Below, in pieces: positions 9,803-18,759 of a stretch of DNA of 64,000 nt (position 1 is its first letter; each line of letters opens with the position of its first letter). The DNA comes from Phytoactinopolyspora mesophila (lineage in GTDB: Bacteria > Actinomycetota > Actinomycetes > Jiangellales > Jiangellaceae). The position numbers and the translations under genes were made by a program. The DNA lies in assembly GCF_010122465.1 (NCBI RefSeq), contig NZ_WLZY01000007.1:286934-350933 (forward strand). Direction: 5' to 3'. Under the pieces are notes generated by a model. That model was given only the letters and a program-made list of their open reading frames with translations, was not told where the DNA came from and made no database searches.

Positions 9803-10612
9803 ATGACCACCAACCACAAACTCGACGTCCCCGGCGCGCGGCTGCACTACGAGGTACGCGGTGCCGGCCCGTTGCTGCTGGTTATGGGATCCCCGATGGA
9901 CGCCGGGGCGTTCGCGTCGCTGGCCGATACGCTCGCGACCGACCACACCGTCGTCACCCACGATCCACGGGGCATCTCGAACAGCACACTCGACGACCCT
10001 GAACAGGACTCCACACCCGACCTACGGGCCGACGACGTCGCCGCCATGCTGGACGCCCTCCACGCGGAGTCCGCCGACGTATTCGGCACCAGTGGTGGCG
10101 CCGTCACCGGACTCGCCCTCGTCGCACGGCATCCCGACCGGGTGCGGACGCTCGTCGCCCACGAGCCTCCCCTCCTGGAACTGCTCCCAGACGCTGCCGA
10201 GCGCCGGGCCCACGTCGACGACATCATCGAGACGTTCCACCGCGACGGGCTCGAAGCCGCATGGATGAAGTTCATGGAGGGCGCCGGCTTCGAGAACGAC
10301 GACGAGGGCGCTCCCGCAGCCGCGCCGGAGGAACCGTCGTTGCAGGACCTCGCCAACAGCGCTCGCTTCTTCGCCCACGAGCTGCGCGACACGACCCGAT
10401 ACGTGCCCGACATCAGCGCCCTGAAGAGCAGCACGACCCGGATCGTCGTCGGGATCGGCGTCGCGTCGGGAAACCTCTCGACGTATCCGACGTCCGTCGC
10501 GCTCGCTGAGTTGCTCGGTGTTCAGCCGGTGGATTTCCCCGGCGACCACGGTGGCTTCCTCGAGCAGCCGGCGGAGTTCGCCGAAGCACTGCGCAAGGCC
10601 CTGACAGGTTGA
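9803..10612 (+). CDS. Alpha/beta-fold hydrolase
   Basis: A 269-residue soluble alpha/beta hydrolase. The nucleophile elbow is FGTSGGAVTG (serine near residue 96), a GxSxG element. An oxyanion-type GSPMD follows strand LLLVMG, DPRGIS follows the next strand, and the C-terminal GDHGGFLEQP supplies the catalytic histidine. The cap region near residues 150-180 is acidic and Ala/Pro-rich. The ATG at 9803 has GGAAGGA upstream. Substrate unknown. Monocistronic, ending at a strong hairpin shared with the convergent C45-type gene. Confidence 0.85.
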   Translation: MTTNHKLDVPGARLHYEVRGAGPLLLVMGSPMDAGAFASLADTLATDHTVVTHDPRGISNSTLDDPEQDSTPDLRADDVAAMLDALHAESADVFGTSGGAVTGLALVARHPDRVRTLVAHEPPLLELLPDAAERRAHVDDIIETFHRDGLEAAWMKFMEGAGFENDDEGAPAAAPEEPSLQDLANSARFFAHELRDTTRYVPDISALKSSTTRIVVGIGVASGNLSTYPTSVALAELLGVQPVDFPGDHGGFLEQPAEFAEALRKALTG

Positions 10613-10673
10613 GCGTCGCCTGTCACATCTCTTTCCGCGCCCCCAGCCGCGCCGGCCACCACGCCAGCTGAAG

Positions 10674-10706
10674 ATGGGAACGTGTTCCGCCCGAACACGT
10701 TCCCAT
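10674..10706. terminator. Bidirectional hairpin terminator
   Basis: ATGGGAACGTGTTC (10674-10687) pairs perfectly with 10693-10706 around a 5-base loop. It lies between convergent stops at 10612 and 10718, so it probably ends transcription from both sides. Confidence 0.7.
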
Positions 10707-10717
10707 GTTCGGGCAAC

Positions 10718-11803
10718 TCAGACTCGCTGCCAGGTGTCGGAAGCGATCTGGCATGGGCCGCCGCGATGCAGCGTCATCCGGCTCTCGGCAAGGTCGAGAC
10801 TGACCGTCGCGAGCGTCACCGATCTGTTCGGCAACGGTTCGTCGGCGCCGGCGTGTGCGCACACCGGCGCCTCGCCGGCGGCGGAGTGACCGAGCATTGC
10901 CTGGGCTCGCTCCATCAGATCCGGCGACGCGAGCTGGCCGGCGCGGTCCTGGAGGAGCCGCAACCGGTGGTACGTGTTCGGACGCTCCGGCCCGAGGCGT
11001 TCGCCGTCGCTGAAGGCTGGATCGAGGAAGTGGTTGGTGTGGGCGTAGAAGCCACCGGAGTCGGGCGGCGTCACGCCCACGCCGGCCGGGGAGAGCTCCA
11101 GCCCGGCGACATCAGCACGCCCATCGCGATATGTCACCACCGTCACGATCGACGACGCGGAGAGCCGGGCCGACTTGGCAATATCCAGCGCATGCTCCAC
11201 CTCTCCGGCCTCGTCCAGAATGCGTCGGGCCACGGCATGCACCGGCACACCGACAACCGGGTGATCCGAGGCGTGCCAGAGGATGTTGAAGTGCACCCCG
11301 AGACCGGCGCTGTTCACCCCGATCTTGCCTAACACGCCGAACTCGGTGAATCCACGGACCACGTGCCCTGGTTCCGGCTCGTAGACCCAGACCACGGGAA
11401 CCTCGCGCAAGGTCTCGTTCCAGTCCCACGTTTGAATGGTGCGTGGTGCGGCCCCGTCACCGGGCAGGACGACCACCGTGGAGCACTCGGTCGGTCCAGC
11501 CGCCCGGGCCGCGGCCAGGATCTCGGTGCGCGCGTTGAGCGCCGCGATCTGCCACGTGTCCAGGCCGGCGCCCGACGCAAGGCCACGCACCTCCTCGGCC
11601 AGCCCAGGTGCCCACGCCCCAAGCTCCTCCAAGGCGCGCTTTCCCGCGTCCTGAACCTGCTCCGGGGTAACGCCGAGCACACGGAACAACTTCGCGTATC
11701 CGGTGTAAGCCGCCTCGATCCGCGGCCGCCACGCCGCGCCGAACGCCCGGCCACGCGCGGCCGGGCCGGTCGGGACGGACGTGAACACCGGGATACTTGC
11801 CAC
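10718..11803 (-). CDS. C45-family (acyl-CoA:6-APA acyltransferase-like) Ntn hydrolase
   Basis: Resembles peptidase family C45, an N-terminal-nucleophile hydrolase type made as a self-cleaving precursor. The likely nucleophile is the cysteine in GPTECSTVVVLP (about residue 107), followed by the family-typical QTWDWNET and GLGVHFNIL. A typical precursor length of 361 residues results from the GTG at 11803, which has AAGGAG upstream; a GTG at 11821 would add six residues. The substrate is unknown; homologues act on acyl-amino acids or beta-lactam-like amides. No penicillin cluster is nearby, so an antibiotic role is not implied. Confidence 0.8.
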   Translation of the reverse strand: MASIPVFTSVPTGPAARGRAFGAAWRPRIEAAYTGYAKLFRVLGVTPEQVQDAGKRALEELGAWAPGLAEEVRGLASGAGLDTWQIAALNARTEILAAARAAGPTECSTVVVLPGDGAAPRTIQTWDWNETLREVPVVWVYEPEPGHVVRGFTEFGVLGKIGVNSAGLGVHFNILWHASDHPVVGVPVHAVARRILDEAGEVEHALDIAKSARLSASSIVTVVTYRDGRADVAGLELSPAGVGVTPPDSGGFYAHTNHFLDPAFSDGERLGPERPNTYHRLRLLQDRAGQLASPDLMERAQAMLGHSAAGEAPVCAHAGADEPLPNRSVTLATVSLDLAESRMTLHRGGPCQIASDTWQRV

Positions 11804-11925
11804 AACTGTCTCCTTCGTCACCGCATGTGTCGTCCGCTAGCCGCACTACCCCCATCTTCCCTGACATCCACGCACCGCCGAACTACCACGACGGTTGCCC
11901 CTGCGCACGCGAGCCATTAGTTTGT

Positions 11926-11940
11926 GATTTTCATTCTCAT
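11926..11940. promoter_or_regulatory. Possible Fur-family (Zur-like) box
   Basis: TGATTTTCATTCTCA is a 7-1-7 imperfect palindrome resembling zinc/iron uptake regulator boxes of actinobacteria. It lies about 20 bases upstream of the MATE start at 11960, in locally AT-rich DNA. The match is partial. Confidence 0.35.
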
Positions 11941-11959
11941 TAGACTTCGAGGTAGTCCC

Positions 11960-13348
11960 GTGCGGGAGCTTCTGCGCATCGCGTGGCCACTGGCGCTCAG
12001 CGGCTTCGTCACCGTGTTCGTCGCCGGCAACGACACCGTGCTGCTAGGCCTGGTCAACGCCGATGCGATCGCGGCAGCGGCCGCGCCCATCGGCATGTAT
12101 CTCGTTGTCACCGTGTTCCTGACAGCTTTCAGCATCCCCGCTCAGATCCTGGCCGCACGCCATCAAGGCGCCGGCGACTCCGTCGAAGCAGCCCGCAGCG
12201 CGGCGCGCACCGGCACCCTCGCCGTCTGTCTCGCGGTGCCGATCTCCCTCATGCTGATAGCCGCCGGACCATGGCTGGTTTCACTGATCACGGCCGACAA
12301 CGTGGACACCGAGCTAGCCGGGTGGTACGTGCGGATCCTGGCGGCCGGAGTGCCGCTTTTCGCCCTCACCGCCATGGTGCGCGGCTTCGCGGTGGGCATC
12401 GGGCGTTCCAGAATCGTCCTGCTCATCAGCTCGAGCATTGCCGCCGTCGACATCGGCACCTCGATTCTGCTTCTCGCGCTCGGTGCCGGTGCACTCGGCA
12501 TCGCGGCGGGCACCACCATCGGCGTGGCCACCGGCGCCGGTATCGCCTTGGCGTGGCTGCGTCGCACCGGCCGCGGAGACACGCCGGTTCCCCACCTGCG
12601 CGAGATCCTGAGCCGCCCCACCTACGCGCACCGGGAGGCATGGACCATCGGCTGGCCGGAAGGGCTGATGGGTGCGTTCAGCATGGGTTCGCTACTTGTC
12701 GTCACCGTGCTGATCGCGCCTTCGGGCCCACTTGCACTGGCCACGGTGCGGGCATTGGACGTGATGGTCACGTTCGCCTGGGTGGTCGTGTTCTCCGCGG
12801 GCTCAGCCGGTACCACTCTCCTGGCACAGCGGATCGGAGCGGGCGACGTCGACGGGCTTCGGCAGGTGGTCCGCCGCACCCTCACACTCGCCGGCGCCTT
12901 CGCCGTCACGTGTGCCGTCGTCATGCCCCTGGTCAGCCCGGCGCTGCTCCGAGTCGCGATCGACGATGCACGGGTGGCCGAGAACGCCGCTCCGTACGTA
13001 TGGATCGCGTGGGCACAAGTGTTGTGGATGGCCTGCACGGTCACCACCAACGCGATCGTCCGCGCCCACGGCGACACCAAGACGCCGCTCAAGGCCAGCT
13101 TGATCGGCGAGTATGCGGTCTTTCTACCACTCGGATGGCTCTTGTGCCGGGTGAACGATCTGGCCATCACCGGCGTTTTCATCGCCCACCACGTCTACTG
13201 GGCAACGTTCCTGGCCATCGGCGCCAATTACGCGGTCCGGCATCTGCGCCGCACGACAGCCAGCACGGCGAGCCCGGCCGAAGAGACCGGGCCGCACAGC
13301 GGCGACACCACTCCGCCTGGGAACAACATGGGTGCCGGCACCGGTTAA
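11960..13348 (+). CDS. MATE-family efflux transporter
   Basis: Polytopic membrane exporter of about 12 helices in two homologous bundles, driven by H+ or Na+. The sequence begins [20 protein letters not shown] and has repeated long hydrophobic segments ([21 protein letters not shown] loop, then [10 protein letters not shown]-like helices). 462 residues from the GTG at 11960, preceded by CGAGGT; a longer reading from 11924 would overlap a possible operator. The substrate may be a drug, siderophore or metabolite and cannot be read from sequence. The C-terminal 30 residues are Thr/Gly/Pro-rich and likely disordered. Confidence 0.88.
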   Translation: MRELLRIAWPLALSGFVTVFVAGNDTVLLGLVNADAIAAAAAPIGMYLVVTVFLTAFSIPAQILAARHQGAGDSVEAARSAARTGTLAVCLAVPISLMLIAAGPWLVSLITADNVDTELAGWYVRILAAGVPLFALTAMVRGFAVGIGRSRIVLLISSSIAAVDIGTSILLLALGAGALGIAAGTTIGVATGAGIALAWLRRTGRGDTPVPHLREILSRPTYAHREAWTIGWPEGLMGAFSMGSLLVVTVLIAPSGPLALATVRALDVMVTFAWVVVFSAGSAGTTLLAQRIGAGDVDGLRQVVRRTLTLAGAFAVTCAVVMPLVSPALLRVAIDDARVAENAAPYVWIAWAQVLWMACTVTTNAIVRAHGDTKTPLKASLIGEYAVFLPLGWLLCRVNDLAITGVFIAHHVYWATFLAIGANYAVRHLRRTTASTASPAEETGPHSGDTTPPGNNMGAGTG

Positions 13349-13355
13349 CCTCGAT

Positions 13356-13793
13356 ATGCCTTTACAAGGAGAATACGAACCGAGCACATCCGATTGGGCC
13401 CGCGAGCAAGCCGAATTGTATGAACGCAGCGGCGGACGCCAGGGCACATCGCTGAAGGGACGCCCCGTCGTGGTCCTGACATCCGTCGGCGCCAAGACCG
13501 GCAAACTCCGCAAGACGGCGCTGATGCGGGTGGAACACGAGGGTGAGTACGCGGTCGTCGCCTCGCTGGGTGGCGCACCGAAACACCCCGTGTGGTACTA
13601 CAACCTGCTCGCGAACCCGCAGGTCGAACTGCAGGACGGCCTCGAAAAACGAGACTATCGGGCGCGCGAGGTCTTCGGGGAAGAGCGTGAGCTCTGGTGG
13701 AAACGGGCCGTCGAGGTGTGGCCCGACTACGCGGAGTATGAGAAGAAGACGACGCGCACCATCCCCGTCTTCGTGCTCACCCCGATCGACTGA
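13356..13793 (+). CDS. F420-dependent nitroreductase-family (Ddn-like) oxidoreductase
   Basis: A 145-residue split-barrel flavin/deazaflavin enzyme of the DUF385/Ddn family, which uses reduced F420 to reduce quinones, enones or nitro-compounds. Family features are the N-terminal [30 protein letters not shown] and [18 protein letters not shown]. The start at 13356 gives the conserved N-terminus; a GTG at 13332 inside the MATE 3' end is possible. The nearby cofC shows that the organism makes F420. Confidence 0.88.
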   Translation: MPLQGEYEPSTSDWAREQAELYERSGGRQGTSLKGRPVVVLTSVGAKTGKLRKTALMRVEHEGEYAVVASLGGAPKHPVWYYNLLANPQVELQDGLEKRDYRAREVFGEERELWWKRAVEVWPDYAEYEKKTTRTIPVFVLTPID

Positions 13794-13840
13794 CGCCCCG
13801 GCCGCCAAGGCGCCTCCCCCACGGACACAACACACCCGCC

Positions 13841-13932
13841 CTAAATGATCATGTTTGGTGGGTTTCCCCGTGCATCAACAGGCCTACAGGCATGGTGACG
13901 CACGAGGAAACCCACCAAACATGATCATTTAG
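13841..13932. terminator. Long TGATCA-type inverted repeat between convergent genes
   Basis: Arms 13841-13873 and 13900-13932 are reverse complements over 33 bases with one mismatch, around a 26-base loop. The outer end reads CTAAATGATCATG. It follows the Ddn-like gene and overlaps the stop codon (TAA, 13931-13929) of the small membrane gene on the other strand, so it is a probable bidirectional terminator. Confidence 0.8.
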
Positions 13933-14141
13933 GTGGAGCGCGAGTCGCGGGATTTCGCAGCGCTCCTGCTCAGCCAGCTGCCGCCGGCGAGCGCGGCCCC
14001 CACCACCACGGCAGCGATCCGGAGCACGGTGAGCGCGTCCCCGTCCGCCACGTGGGTGAGCAGCCCGAAGTCATCCCTCACCAGACCGCCGATCCCGTTC
14101 ACCAGCAAGACGATGCCGATGATTTCCAGTGTTGCCCGCAT
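13929..14141 (-). CDS. Small two-helix membrane protein, unknown function
   Basis: A 70-residue protein with two predicted membrane segments (LEIIGIVLLVNGIGGLV and VLRIAAVVVGAALAGGSWL) and a basic C-terminus. The ATG at 14141 was chosen because GAAGGGGAAG sits directly upstream; the longer 82-residue reading from 14177 adds a hydrophilic stretch without a ribosome site. It lies 54 bases downstream of the GAP-family gene in the same direction, so they may be co-transcribed. I do not recognise a family. Confidence 0.55.
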   Translation of the reverse strand: MRATLEIIGIVLLVNGIGGLVRDDFGLLTHVADGDALTVLRIAAVVVGAALAGGSWLSRSAAKSRDSRST

Positions 14142-14195
14142 GTACTTCCCCTTCGCATCGGTACCCGGCACGGCCACACCGCCGCCCGAGAAGGT

Positions 14196-14864
14196 CTAGA
14201 ACAGTTCTCCTAGCGCGTTGAGCAGGAGCAGCGCGCCCAAGATCCCCGCGATCCACGCGAGCGTCTCCCCGGACTCATCGCGCAGCCGCTCCCGCCAGCG
14301 GCGCATCCGGGGCGCCACCCTGTCGCCCGCGAGGCGATGGGCGAAGTAGATGATCAGCGGAGGTGTCACCATGATCACGTTGTATCCGGCAACCAGCGGG
14401 ACCCACTGAGCTATCGACAGGTCAGCGGCGGTCATGATGCCTATCGCGGCCATGTAGGGCAGAACCATGCCCACTTCCAGCAGCCCCGCTCCCAGCCCGA
14501 GACCCACCATCACCGGAATCCGGATCTCCTTCGGCTCACTCCGAACGCGGCGCCGGCGTGAGCGGTAACGGCGAGGCAAGAGGGCATACCCGAGCAGCGC
14601 GGCGCCGACGCCGGCCTGCACCCACATGGCCGCCCGGCTCTCCGTGACGTCGCCGATGTTCTCGAGCACGGCGTCCAGCCCGAACATCAGCCCGACACCC
14701 ACGGCGAAGTAGAACAGAGCGACGGTGGCCAGGAAGACGAGCAGCGGACCCGCGACCCGGCGGCGGCCGCTCAACAGAACAAACAGGCTCACCCCGAGCA
14801 CCGCGGGGCTCATCGTGTCGAGAATCGCGAGCCCGAATACCGGGAGCACTACATCAGGTCCCAC
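14196..14864 (-). CDS. GAP/Sap-family membrane protein
   Basis: A 222-residue polytopic membrane protein with six predicted helices. The N-terminal helix has DTMSPAVLGVSLFVLLSG, typical of the GAP (Sap, sulfolipid-addressing-like) family related to LysE-type exporters. A basic cytoplasmic loop (RRYRSRRRRVRS) divides the two halves. In mycobacteria, members help to move glycolipids to the surface; whether this member does so is unknown. The GTG at 14864 has GGGGAG upstream. Confidence 0.75.
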   Translation of the reverse strand: MGPDVVLPVFGLAILDTMSPAVLGVSLFVLLSGRRRVAGPLLVFLATVALFYFAVGVGLMFGLDAVLENIGDVTESRAAMWVQAGVGAALLGYALLPRRYRSRRRRVRSEPKEIRIPVMVGLGLGAGLLEVGMVLPYMAAIGIMTAADLSIAQWVPLVAGYNVIMVTPPLIIYFAHRLAGDRVAPRMRRWRERLRDESGETLAWIAGILGALLLLNALGELF

Positions 14865-15070
14865 AACCGCTCCCCAACCGCCCGGAGGTACTCACGAAGA
14901 CCTCACTCCCCCCGCTCACCAGGCCCTGCCCTCGCCTCGTTCGAAACACGAAACCAATCTCGCCGGTATCGATGTCCTCGACGTCGGCCAGAAGAGTGAT
15001 CCTCGAGTTGGGCGGCAGCGGCCTATCTACATCGTTCGATTGACGCCGCTCGCGGGCCTGGTCTGGTGAA

Positions 15071-16402
15071 ATGGATTCCGTGGTGGTCGACGACGCGGCC
15101 CCGGCGACGCCAGCCGGAACCTCTCCGCGGCGAGCGCAGTGGCGTCAGCTGGCCGGCCTGCTCACGTTCGGCATAGCCGGAGCAACGACCCGGCGCGGCA
15201 TCGCCAAGGGCGCGCTGGCGCTGTTCTGCACCGGCGTTGTGTTGTGGTCTTTGGGGCTCACCGGACTCTGGACCGTCGCGGATCCGCTCGGGCTGCGGGC
15301 CGCGCCCCGTTGGATACACCTTGTGACGCTGGCTACTGCCGCGCTGGCCGTGATGTTGGTGCGCACCCGTCCGGCAGCCGCTTTGAGCATCGCGGGCATC
15401 GCCGCTGTTGCCGACTTCGTCCTCGGCGGCAGCCTCGGGGTGTTCCTGGTGATCTGGGAGCTGCTGTTCTCCGTCGGCATGCACGGCACTGCTCGAATCC
15501 GCAAGGTGGTCAACAGCGTCGTCGGCGTCGTCGTAGCCTTGGCCGTCGGCGGAGTATCGATATCGGAACTGGACGCGCAGATCGGCGTCATCATCGGACT
15601 CCAGCTCATGGCCCTCCTCATCCTCCCGCTCTGGTGGTCGGCGACGGTGCGGCAGAAGGTCGAGCTGGCTGATCTGGAAGCCCGGCGTGCGGCCGATCTG
15701 GAACGAATCGGAGAGTTGCGCCGCGCCGAGGCAGTTCAGTCGGAGCGCAGCGCGATCGCCCGTGATCTACATGACGTCATCGCGTCGCGGCTATCGACGA
15801 TCGCCATCCAGTCGGCCGCGGCGCTGGCCGCGCCGGCTCACGACCAAAGCGTCTCGCTGCGCGCCGTACGAGGTCAGGCCTTGGAAGCACTGCAGGAAAT
15901 GCGCTCCATGATCGTCGTCTTGCGTTCCGAATCGCACTGCCCGGGCCACGACCACCCCGCGGCGCTCAGCGGCGGACTGGACCACATCGGCGATTTGATC
16001 GACGCCGCCCGCGCGACGGGCATGTGTATCCGGCTCGTTCTGCCCACACACTTGGACGACCTCGCTGCGTCGGTGCCCGTGACGATCTCGCAAGCCTGCT
16101 CGAGGATCGTGCAGGAAGCGTTGGCGAACGCAGCCAAACACGCACCTGAGTCGGACGTGAGTGTGGCGCTGCACGGCGATCGCAGCGAGCTGCGTGTCGT
16201 GGTTGAGAACTCGTTGACCACCGCCTCGCCCGTCGACCACCCGTCCCTGTCCGGCGGGGTCGGCTTGGCCACCATGCGAGAACGGGCTGAGGCAGTCGGT
16301 GGGCGATTCACCGCGGCACCGGACCAGACGGCTTCCGTCTGGCGGGTGGAGGCCAGTTTGCCGGTGCCGGGCGGCTTGGAGGAACCAGGGCGTTACTCAT
16401 GA
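15071..16402 (+). CDS. NarL-type sensor histidine kinase
   Basis: Membrane histidine kinase of 443 residues. The N-terminal half has about five to six transmembrane segments without a large external domain, so it probably senses the membrane. A short coiled region (EARRAADLERIGELRRA) leads to the HisKA_3 dimerisation box ARDLHDVIASRLST with phospho-acceptor His234. The ATPase part has RIVQEALANAAKHAP (N box) and GVGLATMRERAEAVGG (G box). The downstream regulator gene overlaps by four bases (ATGA). The signal is unknown. Confidence 0.92.
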   Translation: MDSVVVDDAAPATPAGTSPRRAQWRQLAGLLTFGIAGATTRRGIAKGALALFCTGVVLWSLGLTGLWTVADPLGLRAAPRWIHLVTLATAALAVMLVRTRPAAALSIAGIAAVADFVLGGSLGVFLVIWELLFSVGMHGTARIRKVVNSVVGVVVALAVGGVSISELDAQIGVIIGLQLMALLILPLWWSATVRQKVELADLEARRAADLERIGELRRAEAVQSERSAIARDLHDVIASRLSTIAIQSAAALAAPAHDQSVSLRAVRGQALEALQEMRSMIVVLRSESHCPGHDHPAALSGGLDHIGDLIDAARATGMCIRLVLPTHLDDLAASVPVTISQACSRIVQEALANAAKHAPESDVSVALHGDRSELRVVVENSLTTASPVDHPSLSGGVGLATMRERAEAVGGRFTAAPDQTASVWRVEASLPVPGGLEEPGRYS

Positions 16403-17121
16403 CCGAGCCACGTGCGCAGAGCACCGCGAAGCACGACGAGCCGCGCACCGGCACGAGCTCGTCCTCAATCAGGGTACTGCTCGCCGACGACCACGAACCG
16501 ATCCGCACAGCACTGCGTTTCGTGCTCGACGCCGCCGACGACATCATCGTGGTCGGCGAGGCGGTGGACGGCCACGGCGCGCTCGTGAACGCCCGCGCGT
16601 TACGGCCGGACGTGGTGCTCATGGATGTGCAGATGCCGCGTGTGGATGGCATCCACGCCACCCGCGAGATCATCCGTGAGCAACTGGCCGACGTCCTGGT
16701 GCTCACCACATTCGACATCGACCAGTACGTCTTCGGCGCCCTGCGCGCCGGTGCGGCCGGGTTCTTGTTGAAGACGGCCGAGCCGGCCGAGATCTTGGCC
16801 GCGGTCCGCCGGGTTGCCGCTGGCGACGGCGTCGTCGCGCCTGAAGTAACCCGGCGAGTACTTGCCCGCTTCGCAGCATCCCCGGACCCGGACGACGAGG
16901 CAACGGATCCGGCCACGCGCTCGTGGCTGGCGACGCTGACTCCTCGCGAACGTGATGTCCTCATCGCGATCGGCACCGGGCAGTCCAACCAGGAGATCGC
17001 CGCCGGGCTCGTCATCACCGAAGCCACGGCGAAGACGCACGTTTCACGCATCCTGACCAAGCTCGGCTGCACCAGCCGCGTTCAGGCGGCGATCTTGGCC
17101 CGGGAAGCGGGCTTGGTGTAG
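16399..17121 (+). CDS. NarL/FixJ-family response regulator
   Basis: Partner of the preceding kinase (4-base overlap). 240 residues. The receiver domain covers about 24-140, with acidic pocket ADD (29-31), phospho-acceptor Asp76 in VVLMDVQMP and the conserved lysine in FLLKTAEP. The LuxR-type helix-turn-helix covers about 175-238 (LTPRERDVLIAIGTGQSNQEIA ... TAKTHVSRILTKLGC). A 23-residue Ser/Thr-rich leader precedes the receiver, slightly longer than usual. Targets unknown. Confidence 0.93.
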   Translation: MTEPRAQSTAKHDEPRTGTSSSSIRVLLADDHEPIRTALRFVLDAADDIIVVGEAVDGHGALVNARALRPDVVLMDVQMPRVDGIHATREIIREQLADVLVLTTFDIDQYVFGALRAGAAGFLLKTAEPAEILAAVRRVAAGDGVVAPEVTRRVLARFAASPDPDDEATDPATRSWLATLTPRERDVLIAIGTGQSNQEIAAGLVITEATAKTHVSRILTKLGCTSRVQAAILAREAGLV

Positions 17122-17427
17122 CAACCCGGTCGGGGACCGCCACGCAGGTGAGCCTTCCACGGCACGGTCCGGGACTCAAGACGCCAGTAGCGACCGCGAG
17201 CCGCACCGGCGACGACCCATTGCTCTCGCCAAGCCTTGCCTATAGGCTCCATTCAGATCCTATAGGGAGGAGCCTGTCGTCGTCCCTGTCACGATTCGGC
17301 CCATTCGAGCTGGCCACCTTCTCTGCCCGAGTTCTCGTCGTCGCGGGTGTGCCGGCTGAAGCCTCCGTCAGCCTGTGGTTTGCCAGCCATCCTGGGCTTC
17401 GCCTAGGCATTCTTCCAAGGGGTTCGT
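17122..17427. other. Intergenic region with promoter/operator of the fuconate operon
   Basis: No credible gene. It holds the paired 8-base palindromes described separately and AAGGGG (17417-17422), the ribosome site for the TTG start at 17428. Confidence 0.6.
17239..17266. promoter_or_regulatory. Paired CCTATAGG palindromes, candidate GntR operator
   Basis: CCTATAGG occurs at 17239-17246 and again at 17259-17266, exactly 20 bases apart (two helical turns). Each copy is a perfect palindrome. The position upstream of an operon that ends with its own GntR regulator suggests an operator bound cooperatively by a dimer pair. Confidence 0.5.
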
Positions 17428-18759
17428 TTGTCCAAGCTCATCTCCATTGACACCCATGACGTACGGTTCCCCACCTCTCGTACACTCGACGGCTCGGATG
17501 CGGTCAACGTCGATCCGGATTACTCCGCCGCGTATGTCACCATCTCGACCGATACCGGTGAGACCGGCCATTCGCTCGTGTTCACCGGTGGCCGCGGCAA
17601 CGAGATCGTGACGCGGGCGATGCAGAGCTACGGCGCCGTGTTACACGGACGCGACGCGGACGAACTCCTGAACGACCTCGGAGCGGCGTCGCGGCTACTG
17701 GTGCACGATTCTCAGCTGCGCTGGCTCGGGCCGGAAAAGGGGGTTGCCCACATGGCCTGCGGCGGCTTGGTCAACGCCCTGTGGGATCTGCGCGCCCGGC
17801 GGGCCGCTAAACCGCTCTGGCTTCTCCTTGCCGAAATGCCTCCCGAAGACATCGTCCGCACGGTGGACTTCACTCATATCCGCAACGTGCTCACCCCGGA
17901 GGAGGCCGTTGAGATCCTGTACCGCGCTGAGCCAGGCAAAGCGGCGCGGATCGACGAGCTGCGCCAGCACGGCTATCCCGCCTACACCACCGCACCGGGC
18001 TGGCTCGGCTACAGCGACGAGAAGCTGGTACGTCTGTGCAGGGAAGCCGTTGCCGAAGGCTTCAGGATGATCAAACTCAAGGTCGGCGGCGAGCTCGCCG
18101 CCGACCGCCGGCGCATGAAGCTGGCTCGTGACGTGGTCGGGCCAGACGTCAAGATCGGCATCGACGCCAACCAGCGCTGGGAGGTCGACGAAGCGATCAC
18201 CTGGGTGAACACACTTGGCGACTTCGATCCCTGGTGGATCGAAGAACCGACTAGCACCGACGACATCCTGGGGCATCGCCAAATCCGCCGTGGCGTCTCC
18301 CCCATCAGGGTGGCGACGGGTGAGGCCGTCGCGAACCGCATCGTGTTCAAGCAATTGCTACAAGCCGAGGCGATCGACGTGATGCAGATCGACGCCACCC
18401 GAGTCGCCGGCGTCAACGAGAACATCGCCAACCTCCTGCTCGCCGCGAAGTTCGGCGTCCCGGTCTGCCCCCACGCAGGCGGTGTCGGTCTCTGCGAGCT
18501 CGTGCAACATTTCTCCTTCTTCGACTACGCGGCGGTGAGTGGCGTCATCGGTGACCGGATGATCGAGTACGTCGGGCATCTGCATGAGCATTTCGTCGCG
18601 CCGGCCGTCGTGCGTGATGGCCGGTATCGAGCGCCAGGCACGGCGGGTATCGGCGCCGAGATGCTGCCGGAGTCACTCAACACGTGGAGCTATCCCGACG
18701 GTCCGGGGTGGCGTGAACTCGATGACCAGACGACGCAGAGCACAAAGGATCGAGACTGA
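17428..18759 (+). CDS. L-fuconate dehydratase-like enolase-superfamily enzyme
   Basis: Mandelate racemase/muconate-lactonising family, closest in form to L-fuconate dehydratase: it removes water from an acid sugar to give a 2-keto-3-deoxy sugar acid. 443 residues. Markers are the N-terminal DVRFPTSRTLDGSDA and FTGGRGNE, the KLKVGG catalytic-lysine strand, Mg ligands in GIDANQRW, EEPTSTDD and GEAVANR, and CPHAGGVGLCE with the catalytic histidine. TTG start at 17428 with AAGGGG five bases upstream. First gene of a three-gene operon. Activity on another sugar acid is possible. Confidence 0.85.
   Translation: MSKLISIDTHDVRFPTSRTLDGSDAVNVDPDYSAAYVTISTDTGETGHSLVFTGGRGNEIVTRAMQSYGAVLHGRDADELLNDLGAASRLLVHDSQLRWLGPEKGVAHMACGGLVNALWDLRARRAAKPLWLLLAEMPPEDIVRTVDFTHIRNVLTPEEAVEILYRAEPGKAARIDELRQHGYPAYTTAPGWLGYSDEKLVRLCREAVAEGFRMIKLKVGGELAADRRRMKLARDVVGPDVKIGIDANQRWEVDEAITWVNTLGDFDPWWIEEPTSTDDILGHRQIRRGVSPIRVATGEAVANRIVFKQLLQAEAIDVMQIDATRVAGVNENIANLLLAAKFGVPVCPHAGGVGLCELVQHFSFFDYAAVSGVIGDRMIEYVGHLHEHFVAPAVVRDGRYRAPGTAGIGAEMLPESLNTWSYPDGPGWRELDDQTTQSTKDRD

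Noticed and set aside
10718-11803. Beta-lactam biosynthesis gene on account of the C45 family
   Set aside because: No other penicillin or cephalosporin genes are near; C45 proteins are widespread with other substrates.
11983-13455. 490-codon open frame on the + strand within the MATE gene
   Set aside because: Arg/His/Pro-rich shadow frame of a high-GC gene, no family signal; the overlapping frame has clear membrane-helix and MATE character.
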